From an uncultured Prevotellaceae bacterium (GTDB taxonomy: Bacteria > Bacteroidota > Bacteroidia > Bacteroidales > Bacteroidaceae): 64,000 nucleotides of DNA. Shown in pieces: positions 1-6,942 of this stretch (its first letter is position 1; every line of letters starts with the position of its first letter). Location: NCBI GenBank assembly GCA_900316575.1, contig ONDJ01000001.1, positions 310,001 to 374,000 of the forward strand, given 5' to 3'. Below the pieces are notes generated by a model that saw only the letters and a list, made by a program, of their open reading frames with translations, was not told the origin of the DNA and made no database searches. Both the position numbers and the translations under genes were made by a program.

Positions 1-1384
1 GCGGAAGAATGAAGGCTTTGCGGGCTTTACCATCGGGGCCGAAATAGGCAATGGCAGGCCTTGTAAAGTTTGCATCTTCGCGGCGTGATGAGAAGACGAT
101 CCACCTTCCATTGCTACTCCAACTGTGATAGCTGTCTTGATGGGGACTGTTGGCTTCCTTTAGGGGATAAATTTCGCCAGTTTGCAGATTTTTTACCCAC
201 TGATCGCTGGAGCTATGCCAAATGTGGAACTGACCGAACTGCCCAAGTGTAAAGAGCAAGAACTTTCCATCAGGACTGACACGAGGCACTGTGGCGCTAA
301 GTCCCATAGAGTCGCACTTCACTTCAAGATGTGGCTCTGAGAAACGCCGGGTCTGTACGTCAAATTCCATGGAGTAGATATTATAACGTATGCTGTCGTA
401 AGAAGCAAGAACAATATCGGCATGTGTGCTGTCGGGGGTGTTCTCAAAACGTGGCATATGGGCGGAACAATAATAGATTTTCCGTCCATCGGGAGACCAA
501 CAAGGGAAGGTTTCCATGTCGGAACGTGTCTTGAGTATGTTTGTTAACGTGTTGTTCTTGGCATCAAAGAATACGAGATCGCTGCCATAATCCACAACTT
601 CGATCTTGTCTTTATGTTGCATTTGGAAGGCTTGCCCTGTGAGGTTTGACGAGAAAACGACCCAAGGCTCTGTGGGATGCCAAGCGGGATAAACGCAGTT
701 GGAAAGTACGGAATCGACTTTCATGTTCATTTTGCGTATCTTTCCGTTTTCGACAAAAACGGTTCCACCATGTTTGGCTCGCACATGGAAGAGCATTCGC
801 TTAGTATCATAGCCTTGGTAGTTGTGACAGTTGACGCAATGGTTGTGCTCTTCCTCGTAGGAACGATTATTTTCGTAGATGACGTATTCTTCGTAGGTTT
901 CAAGATCGCGCTGATAGAGCCCAAGCTGGCGGTAGAGTTCGTAGCTCGGTTCAATAAGACGATAAGACAAGTAACGATCAATGGGTTCTGAAGCCACGTC
1001 TATGTGCCAAGTGGGCAAACTCACCCATCCCGCATCGCGATGAGCATAGAGCGTTACGGTGAGTTGACGGCCCTTATTGGTCTGCAAAAGTTTTTTCCAT
1101 TCTTCTGCATTAAACTGAAGTTTGCCATCCTTACCAGCTGCTGCGAGGAGTGGTTCACCTTGTCCCTTTATCTCTACTACAAACTGGTCACCAGCATTTT
1201 CTGTAAGGAAATTGAGCGGAGCAATGTTGGGCGGAATGGTCACATCGCGGTAATCGGGATAAATAAGGATTTCTTCCTTAGTTTGTCGCGCTCCCTCTGG
1301 CACTTTTGCCTCGGGTTTACAGGCGGCAACGAGCATGGTTGCTACCAGTATATATAAATATAAGCAACAACGTTTCATTTTCAT
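1..1384 (-). CDS. TolB-like (PD40 repeat) lipoprotein with a CxxCH motif, C-terminus cut by window edge
   Basis: The reading frame is open from the ATG at 1384 to the window edge, so the C-terminus is missing. The N-terminus (MKMKRCCLYLYILVATMLVA, then AC) is a lipoprotein signal with a VAAC lipobox, so the protein is probably anchored in an envelope membrane. The middle and end contain WSPDGRKIYY- and VSPDGKFLLF-type segments typical of TolB/PD40 beta-propeller blades. At 824-838 the frame encodes CVNCH, a c-type haem attachment motif. The gene lies 43 bases downstream of the DUF6057 gene on the same strand and is probably co-transcribed. From memory, this pairing recurs in Bacteroidales, where such proteins are often labelled cytochrome c biosynthesis or TolB proteins. 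Function is unknown. The propeller and lipoprotein calls are firm, haem binding is only inferred. Confidence 0.8.
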   Translation of the reverse strand, partial: MKMKRCCLYLYILVATMLVAACKPEAKVPEGARQTKEEILIYPDYRDVTIPPNIAPLNFLTENAGDQFVVEIKGQGEPLLAAAGKDGKLQFNAEEWKKLLQTNKGRQLTVTLYAHRDAGWVSLPTWHIDVASEPIDRYLSYRLIEPSYELYRQLGLYQRDLETYEEYVIYENNRSYEEEHNHCVNCHNYQGYDTKRMLFHVRAKHGGTVFVENGKIRKMNMKVDSVLSNCVYPAWHPTEPWVVFSSNLTGQAFQMQHKDKIEVVDYGSDLVFFDAKNNTLTNILKTRSDMETFPCWSPDGRKIYYCSAHMPRFENTPDSTHADIVLASYDSIRYNIYSMEFDVQTRRFSEPHLEVKCDSMGLSATVPRVSPDGKFLLFTLGQFGQFHIWHSSSDQWVKNLQTGEIYPLKEANSPHQDSYHSWSSNGRWIVFSSRREDANFTRPAIAYFGPDGKARKAFILP

Positions 1385-1427
1385 AAGGATAATGTATTGA
1401 AAAACAAATTTATTGTTCTCTCCCACA

Positions 1428-3278
1428 TCAGTTCACACCAGCACTTTCCTGCTTGCGAACTTGTTCGGGATTGTTGTTCTCGCAATAGTAATAATAAACA
1501 TACGTGCCAAGCCAATCGGCCTTCAGTTCTCGACGCATAGCCTCTTTGTCTTTAGCTATAGGAGCCACATCGCGACTAAAGGCGGCAATCGTTCGCTCTA
1601 CCATTGGACTTATTGCGCCTTGAAATTGCTTGAGGAAGTCGGCACCACCATGCTTAATGCTATAAATGACCAATGCCTGTTGCATACATTCGGGCAAAGG
1701 CCATTTTTTTGCCACAAAAACTTGAGCACGAGGAATAAAGGCATTCAGATCCTTGCTATAAAGACAAGCTGCTGCCGATGTACGAAGCACAGCGTCAGGT
1801 CCCTCGCTAAGTCCCATGTTATAGCCTAAGAAAACAGGCTTGCGAAATTGTTGTTCAAAAGGATGCTTGTCGCGAGGAGCTAATTGGCGTACATGCGAAA
1901 GCTCTGCGTCTTGATCTATCAGCTCAGGATTGTCAATCATTGGCTCTATGCGATTACAAAAATCGTTCTCAAAAGGATTTGCCCGTATGATGGCTATATA
2001 CTTTCTGGCTAATTTTTCTTCCCCATTCATCACAGCTGCTTTAGCCATAGTTTTTAACCAGTGGAGCCGCAATCCGCTCATAACAGTTTGCTCAAAAGCT
2101 TCATGATAAGCACTATTAGTCAAGCCTGCTGCCAAGTTACAATCGGGTGTAAAGAGTGTATATTCGTCTGATGGCTGATCATCGTCAAAGGAAACTTTTG
2201 GAAAATCAAAAGGTAAATCAAATATGCCTTCCAATAAAGCATCTTGCTGCTCTAAGGCAATCGCATAATAAGCGGCGACTGAACGTGTTGGACGATCAAG
2301 TTTCAAAGCGACTTCAGCCATCTTCTCCCAATTTTGCTCCTCCATAAGTCGCTGCATACGAGCAGTAGTTATTACGCTGTCATTAACTTTTATTGCCGTC
2401 GTTCCGAGTGCTATGCCAAGTATTATCATTACACTCATACTTACCAACAGAGAACGCGATGATACCGAAGAAAATTCTTCTCGGACAAAACTTTTCCTGC
2501 ATATACAGAATACAGCAGCATAGACATAAATGGCGAAGAATACTATAAGCCACAATGCTGCTATTATGGGCAACGTGAGTATAGCCATTATGCCACTTGC
2601 TATAAGCACAAAGAAACCTATGGCAAAGGCTATTCTATTTCGGCTACTTATAGAAAATTTTGTTCCTTTTTTCAAAAAACAAACAAATATAGAGACAACA
2701 CACAGCAGACCACAACAAGCTGTGGGAAGAAGCACTACCATGGAAGGTTCGCTACGATAATATAAATTAAAGCCCCGCATCAGCAGCCACCCAAAATAAG
2801 CAAAAGGCAGCAATGATGTCAACCACTTCCATTTTATAGGAACTCGCAATACATAGGCCAACATTTCTGAAGAAGCCAATAACAATAATGCCATTAGCAA
2901 ACCGCCAATCCAAGGATACTTAAATAAAGTCAAGAGCCAACGTGCAGCATAGAAAATCCAACCCATAGAAACATCCGTCAGATGCTTCATCTGCATAGCA
3001 GATACAGATACATAACTATTCTGCTCTGTCCTCCACATTACATCGCCATATACCCAGGAAAGGAGCACCCAAAGCACTAAAAACAACACTAACGAATTTC
3101 CTGCCAACAAGTATTTTTTCAAAGACAGCCCTGTCTGCTGTACAGCAGTTAAACGAGACTTGCCATTATTTTGGTCTGCGCCATTTATAGCCTTTTTCGG
3201 CCGATCCTGGTTGGCAATTTTCACGCCGTCTTTTTCCTTCGAATTGTAGGAAGGACATTTACGTTTTTGTCTATTCAT
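1428..3278 (-). CDS. DUF6057-type multi-pass membrane protein
   Basis: 616 residues. A basic, Asn/Lys-rich cytosolic N-terminus (about 55 residues) is followed by roughly seven hydrophobic segments between residues 57 and 310, the first being NSLVLFLVLWVLLSWVYG. A soluble C-terminal half follows, helical and alanine-rich like a TPR-type solenoid (for example WEKMAEVALKLDRPTRSVAA). It matches what I remember of DUF6057 proteins, whose function is not known. It is first in a two-gene unit with the TolB-like lipoprotein 43 bases downstream, which suggests a membrane complex with a periplasm-facing partner. A Bacteroidales-type promoter lies just upstream. The family name is from memory. The topology is read from the sequence. 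Confidence 0.75.
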   Translation of the reverse strand: MNRQKRKCPSYNSKEKDGVKIANQDRPKKAINGADQNNGKSRLTAVQQTGLSLKKYLLAGNSLVLFLVLWVLLSWVYGDVMWRTEQNSYVSVSAMQMKHLTDVSMGWIFYAARWLLTLFKYPWIGGLLMALLLLASSEMLAYVLRVPIKWKWLTSLLPFAYFGWLLMRGFNLYYRSEPSMVVLLPTACCGLLCVVSIFVCFLKKGTKFSISSRNRIAFAIGFFVLIASGIMAILTLPIIAALWLIVFFAIYVYAAVFCICRKSFVREEFSSVSSRSLLVSMSVMIILGIALGTTAIKVNDSVITTARMQRLMEEQNWEKMAEVALKLDRPTRSVAAYYAIALEQQDALLEGIFDLPFDFPKVSFDDDQPSDEYTLFTPDCNLAAGLTNSAYHEAFEQTVMSGLRLHWLKTMAKAAVMNGEEKLARKYIAIIRANPFENDFCNRIEPMIDNPELIDQDAELSHVRQLAPRDKHPFEQQFRKPVFLGYNMGLSEGPDAVLRTSAAACLYSKDLNAFIPRAQVFVAKKWPLPECMQQALVIYSIKHGGADFLKQFQGAISPMVERTIAAFSRDVAPIAKDKEAMRRELKADWLGTYVYYYYCENNNPEQVRKQESAGVN

Positions 3279-3314
3279 AAATTACTAAAAAACTAAAAGA
3301 CATCTATATAGCCG

Positions 3315-3346
3315 CGAAAGTACAAAAAAGCAATTTACAAAAGCAA
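3315..3346 (-). promoter_or_regulatory. Bacteroidales sigma-type promoter for the DUF6057 gene
   Basis: On the minus strand TTG (3346-3344) is followed after 21 bases by TACTTTCG (3322-3315), close to the TTG-N19-21-TAnnTTTG consensus. It sits 37 bases upstream of the ATG at 3278. Confidence 0.55.
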
Positions 3347-3367
3347 GCACATCAACATCTTTTTACG

Positions 3368-3394
3368 AATTAAACATATAACAAATTCTGTGAA
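3368..3394. repeat. dif-like site, left copy of a 27-base direct repeat
   Basis: This 27-base sequence occurs again, identical, at 4997-5023. Read on the minus strand it contains TTCACAGAA, six bases (TTTGTT), then ATATGTTTAAT. The last 11 bases match the E. coli XerD-binding half of dif (TTATGTTAAAT) at 9 of 11 positions. The first half, with two flanking bases, matches the more variable XerC half at 6 of 11. The GC skew inverts between the two copies. The repeat is seen directly. The dif identity is inferred. Confidence 0.55.
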
Positions 3395-3866
3395 AGATGG
3401 GTCGTGGTGGTGTTTTTGACGGACGCGGGAAGGCGGGGGCTTGTGCGGGGGATGGTTTTGGGGCTCGTGCGGGAGGTGGTTCTGGGGTTGGTTTTGTACC
3501 GTGTTTTTCTACGTCTGCGCGTGGGCGCGCGTGCGCGGACGTCATTAACCCTAATGATACGCTAGTTTATAATGGAGATCTTTCTTTTTCAAAGAAAAGA
3601 TCTTCGGGATTTTCTGTTTTTGAAAATCCCGCGGTGTTGTGTGGGTCGGAATTGTGGGGTGTGGAAAAAGAAAAGGGAAATAATGAAGGTGACGGTGTGC
3701 GCGGCGGGAACACGGTGGGCTTCACGGAGGCTCATGGTGCTTGTCTGTGGCCGCTCTTTGGGGCGGCTGTGACGGCTGCGCTGGCGTGGATGGCTTCGCT
3801 ACTTTGGGATAAGGCTCTTTAACCTCTGAAACTTTGAAACTTTAACCTCTAAACTTTTTTGAAACT
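3395..3866. other. G/T-rich gene-free stretch with paired hairpins and a short tandem repeat
   Basis: No convincing gene. 3396-3530 is extremely G-rich on the + strand, with runs such as GGGGG and GGGG spaced 7-8 bases apart (quadruplex-like). 3576-3605 can fold into an imperfect hairpin (AGATCTTT... / ...AAGATCT). 3605-3631 is a perfect 10-bp stem (CGGGATTTTC / GAAAATCCCG) with a 7-base loop. 3820-3866 holds imperfect repeats of AAACTTT and AACCTCT just before the next start codon. A 141-residue open frame (3397-3822) has a low-complexity Gly/Ala composition and I do not call it. Confidence 0.5.
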
Positions 3867-4508
3867 ATGACGAATGCAAAAACTGCAACGGTCTTTGGCG
3901 GTGATGCTGCGCTGAACGGTATTAACCTTCTTTGGGCGGCTCAGCAGGCGCAGTTTCCACGCGACCGTGCGCTGGCTCGCAAGGAGATCATGGCGCGCAC
4001 GGGTGTGAGTGCTACGATTGTGAGCCGGTGGGTGCGCGGGCTTGTGATGGTGCCTGAGAAGTACTGCGCGATGATAGGCCTTCCGCTTGAGGAACGGGCG
4101 CGTTTTCTCGACGTGACGCTCGAAGGCGCCCTGCAGCGACTGCGCACCGCCCACCACCACGTATGCATCTCCGACACCACCGACTCCGAAACCTTCCGAC
4201 GAAGCGGAGCATGGTTCCTGCGCGAAGTCTATACCATCTTCCTCACCTCACGCTACGACACACGCACCAGCCAGCGCACCTACCAGCAAGCACTCCAAGA
4301 ATGCCGCGAAATGCGCCGGCAAATCATCTCACGCCTATTGAAAGACGAAATAGAACTGCGCCAAGAAATGCTCTTCCTCGACATCGACAGTTTCCGCTCA
4401 CGCGACCTCGGCGGATACTTCCTCGACGCACACACAGGACTCTACTTCATGGTAGCTTTCGCCCGTCCGCTCGACCTCACATTCAAACCCGCCGAGTGGA
4501 GCGAATAA
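3867..4508 (+). CDS. Hypothetical protein with N-terminal helix-turn-helix-like segment
   Basis: 213 residues, not recognised. Residues 31-60 (ARKEIMARTGVSATIVSRWV) resemble a helix-turn-helix, suggesting DNA binding. The rest is charged and helical with no catalytic motif I know. Base composition changes inside the gene: up to about 4140 codons favour G and T, afterwards C and A, so that the same gene looks written by two codon styles. That matches a replication-strand switch, not an assembly join, because the frame stays open across it. It lies between two dif-like repeats and reads toward tRNA-Pro on the opposite strand. A repeat-rich leader (AAACTTT/AACCTCT units) directly precedes the ATG. 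Confidence 0.6.
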   Translation: MTNAKTATVFGGDAALNGINLLWAAQQAQFPRDRALARKEIMARTGVSATIVSRWVRGLVMVPEKYCAMIGLPLEERARFLDVTLEGALQRLRTAHHHVCISDTTDSETFRRSGAWFLREVYTIFLTSRYDTRTSQRTYQQALQECREMRRQIISRLLKDEIELRQEMLFLDIDSFRSRDLGGYFLDAHTGLYFMVAFARPLDLTFKPAEWSE

Positions 4509-4581
4509 CTGGGAGCGCGGGCGTCCCCACCCGCATAAGGATGCGAACCCCACCTCCCCTCCGCCCCAAAAAACCAACCCC

Positions 4582-4620
4582 AAAAAAGGGAGCCCTGCCA
4601 AAAAAGCAAGGCTCCCTTTT
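4582..4620 (-). terminator. Intrinsic terminator of tRNA-Pro
   Basis: Perfect 11-bp inverted repeat (AAAAGGGAGCC 4584-4594 with GGCTCCCTTTT 4610-4620). Read on the minus strand it ends in a T run, five bases beyond the tRNA 3' end. Confidence 0.8.
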
Positions 4621-4624
4621 AAAG

Positions 4625-4699
4625 TCGGGGCGACTGGAATCGAACCAGCGACCTCACGCCCCCCAGACGCGCACTCTAACCGGACTGAGCTACGCCCCG
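4625..4699 (-). tRNA. tRNA-Pro (anticodon GGG)
   Basis: Complete cloverleaf of 75 bases. The acceptor stem is CGGGGCG/CGCCCCG with discriminator A. The D arm contains GCTC...GAGT. The anticodon loop CTGGGGG gives anticodon GGG, decoding CCC. The T arm is GCTGG-TTCGATT-CCAGT. CCA is not encoded. It lies between the two dif-like repeats and has its own terminator. Confidence 0.93.
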
Positions 4700-4996
4700 A
4701 ACTTCAAGAATATATAAAACTTCAATAATGTCAATAATAAAACATCCGTCAAACGACCCCCGCTCCACTTCACGAGCCAACCCAATCACCTCACAGGTCC
4801 AACCCGCAAAATCACAGAGCAAACAGCCCTTCTCACAGATCCGCCCCTTTTAGGGTACAGACCGACAGACATTTTAGCGAAAATTGTCAACCAAGCATGC
4901 CAAAACACACCCGCTCAAATTTTCTACGTGCAAAAATAAACAAACAAAGCAAACCTTTGTGTATTTTTCAACAAAGAAACCCCTGCCTTTGTCAAA

Positions 4997-5023
4997 AATT
5001 AAACATATAACAAATTCTGTGAA
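4997..5023. repeat. dif-like site, right copy of a 27-base direct repeat
   Basis: Identical to 3368-3394 over 27 bases and in the same orientation, 1.63 kb away. The C/A-rich stretch from 4700 to this site has no gene. The truncated ATPase gene begins about 40 bases to the right, so this copy lies at the border of a degraded accessory patch, as expected if foreign DNA had entered at a Xer site. Confidence 0.55.
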
Positions 5024-5065
5024 TTTATTTTAGATAATTATCAAATTGAGCCAATCGTGTCCTAA

Positions 5066-5893
5066 ATAGAGAATGCCGCAACGGCGCTCTTCACGAAAGA
5101 TACAGGCATGTATACGCAGTTTACTATGCGTCTGGCTCGTTTCCAAGGAACTGACAAGAATGAGTTTATCGACAATCAGCGAGTGGAAGGGAACATCTTT
5201 GTGCTGCTCAACGAGGCCATGAACTTCTTCCGCAAGCACTTGAATATGCACGGAAAGATTGTCGGACTGGTCCGTGATGAATATCTGGAGGTACCTGCCG
5301 AAGCTTTGCGTGAGACGGTCTTGAATGCACTTTGTCATCGCCAGTACGAGCGGTATAACTTGACAATTGGCATCGCCATCTACGATGACCGTATCGAAAT
5401 CGAGAATCCTGGCGTACTGCCTCCCCAGATTACACCAGAGAGTATTCTTCAGCCGCATCTCTCATATCCATACAATCCGCTAATAGCTAATGTGTTGTAT
5501 AGTACAACCTATATTGAGAACTGGGGTTCAGGTGTGAAGCGCATCATGGAGGCTTGTCAAAAGAGAGGAGTAGCAGCACCTACTTGGAGTATCAATGGCG
5601 GTTTTGTTGTGGTAACATTCATTAGACCATCAAAGGGTGATATTCAAGGTGTCCCTCAAGATGTCCCTCAAGATGTCCCTCAAGATGTCCCTCAAGGTAT
5701 CCCTCAAGATAAAGAACTTGATGATTGGATAGAGAAACAAATCCGAAACAATCCTCAAATCTCGACAGAAGATTTGGCCAAATTGAGTAATCGAAGTTCA
5801 AAAACCATAAAACGCCACCTTGCCAAAATGCCACATATCAGTTATGTGGGTAGTGGCTATAGTGGTCATTGGGAGGTTCTTGACAAAGAATAA
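5066..5893 (+). pseudogene. 5'-truncated AlbA_2/ATP-binding (COG2865-type) regulator
   Basis: The frame is open from just after a stop at 5063. It shows family resemblance from the first codons (IENAATALFTKDTGMYTQF, then MRLARFQGTDKNEF), which in full-length members follows an N-terminal AlbA_2 domain of about 200 residues. That domain is absent here. What remains is the HATPase-like region (ETVLNALCHRQYERYNLTI, GSGVKRIMEACQKRG), a linker with five VPQD-type repeats, and a C-terminal winged helix (ISTEDLAKLSNRSSKTIKRHL). The first ATG (5108) could still give a 261-residue protein, but the missing domain argues for a relic. A full-length relative lies at 9106-10647. The truncation point is close to the right dif-like repeat. 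Confidence 0.7.
5651..5710 (+). repeat. 12-base tandem repeat, five units, in frame
   Basis: Five units of GTCCCTCAAGAT (the last two with one or two changes) encode (VPQD)n in the linker between the ATPase and winged-helix parts. Unit length keeps the frame, so copy number could vary without breaking the gene. Confidence 0.9.
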
Positions 5894-5935
5894 AACCATC
5901 GTCGCAATTTGCAACAATCGAAAAGTGCGTCTCGT

Positions 5936-5964
5936 AAAAATGTGCGACAGTGTCGCACATTTTT
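5936..5964 (+). terminator. Strong hairpin after the truncated ATPase gene
   Basis: Perfect 14-bp inverted repeat (AAAAATGTGCGACA / TGTCGCACATTTTT) around one base, followed by TGTTTT. It lies 43 bases past the stop at 5893. The symmetry means it could act in both directions. Confidence 0.7.
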
Positions 5965-6012
5965 GTTTTTATCTGTTGTTGACAAGACTTGCTCAGCATT
6001 TCAACCACTGAA

Positions 6013-6169
6013 GGGGCATTGGCAAAATACACCAGAGTGAGTATAGTGAGGTGACATACGAGATGCCAGCCCGCCCCAGAATACCTTTGATGACAGGTAC
6101 ACGCGTTTGTCAGAGTTCTATGATGGAATTTATAAATATTTGAAGTCTCTAGGAATAATAGAAATATAA
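6013..6169 (+). pseudogene. Possible frameshifted C-terminal gene fragment
   Basis: One frame reads SEYSEVTYEMPARPRIPLMT and another, from about 6095, reads YTRLSEFYDGIYKYLKSLGI and ends at TAA 6167-6169. Both look protein-like and would join through a frameshift near 6095. I do not recognise the family. The rest of 5965-6230 holds nothing else I can support. Confidence 0.3.
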
Positions 6170-6230
6170 ATTATTCAAAAACAATCAAATAACTATTTCG
6201 GAAATCTTTGTAAGTCTTAACAAAAAAATT

Positions 6231-6261
6231 TTGGTCACACGCTTAATCCTTCTTACCTTTG
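6231..6261 (+). promoter_or_regulatory. Bacteroidales-type promoter for the frameshifted gene and deiminase
   Basis: TTG (6231-6233), 20 bases, TACCTTTG (6254-6261) matches the TTG-N20-TAnnTTTG consensus exactly. It lies 34 bases upstream of the ATG at 6296. Confidence 0.75.
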
Positions 6262-6295
6262 CAGCGATGTTAAATACCACATAAATAATAGCAAT

Positions 6296-6942
6296 ATGGA
6301 AAAACTTATCGAAAAAATAAAAGGATTTGAGAAAAACATCAAAAAGGTAACAAACGAGACAGAACTTCAAAACTTGTTTGAAAAACTTGCTCCGGCATTC
6401 CTTTATGGTGGTTATATCAAAGTGCGTGATGATTATAGGATTTATGTTAAAACTGTTGAATTCTATTTCCATAGCGAAAAAGAAAACGGAATACACGACC
6501 CCATTGTATATCATCGAATGGAAGAGACTTAGAAAGGGCTCCATATTTCCCTTCTATGTTTTTACATGCTCATGCTTCAGGCTTTGATATCACCTTTGAA
6601 AACGAATTCGAAGAATATAGAGCATCTGCTTTGATTCGTGCCTATGAAGTGATATCCAATGATTGCTTGTATTTAAAATGGGATACTGCCAAAAGAATGT
6701 TTGTAAAGTATACTGATTATAGGTATAATACGCAATCTACCTATCTTTATTCTTTATTGAATGGTTTCTCTCTTGGAAATAGCAATGATATAGAGTGGGT
6801 GGATTCCCCACGAGAATCAAAAATTACTCCGGGAAAACCACGTCAAAATGTGTTTCAGTCGAAATCGGAATTTGTATATAATCCTATAAATGGACAAAAG
6901 TGTGAGCGAAAATGGAGTTTTACAAGAGAAGAGCATGTTTGA
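6296..6942 (+). pseudogene. Hypothetical protein split by a single-base frameshift near 6517
   Basis: Two consecutive frames form one protein. 6296-6532 encodes MEKLIEKIKGFEKNIKKV... up to DPIVYHR. The next frame continues as NGRDLERAPYFPSMFLHAHA, then SGFDITFENEFEEYRASALI. Restoring one A after CGA (6515-6517) gives a continuous YHRNGRDLERAPYFPSM, so a one-base loss from AAA to AA is the simplest explanation. I remember similar Bacteroidales hypothetical proteins with a YHRNG...HASG.DITFE pattern, but know no function. Its stop overlaps the preferred start of the deiminase gene by 8 bases, so the two were translationally coupled. A sequencing error or programmed shift cannot be excluded. Confidence 0.65.

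Noticed and set aside
1004..1829. Plus-strand open frames opposite the TolB-like and DUF6057 genes
   Set aside because: They are antisense shadows of genes with clear domains.
3397..3822. 141-residue open frame on the + strand
   Set aside because: Gly/Ala/Arg low-complexity start, passes through two hairpins, no ribosome-binding site or recognisable domain. Explained by the G-rich composition.
4163..4717. 184-residue + strand frame rich in Arg, His, Pro and Thr
   Set aside because: Runs through the tRNA-Pro gene and its terminator; composition reflects the C/A-rich strand.
5651..5710. Short direct repeats considered as a CRISPR array
   Set aside because: Units of 12 bases without spacers inside a coding frame. 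No array and no cas genes in the window.
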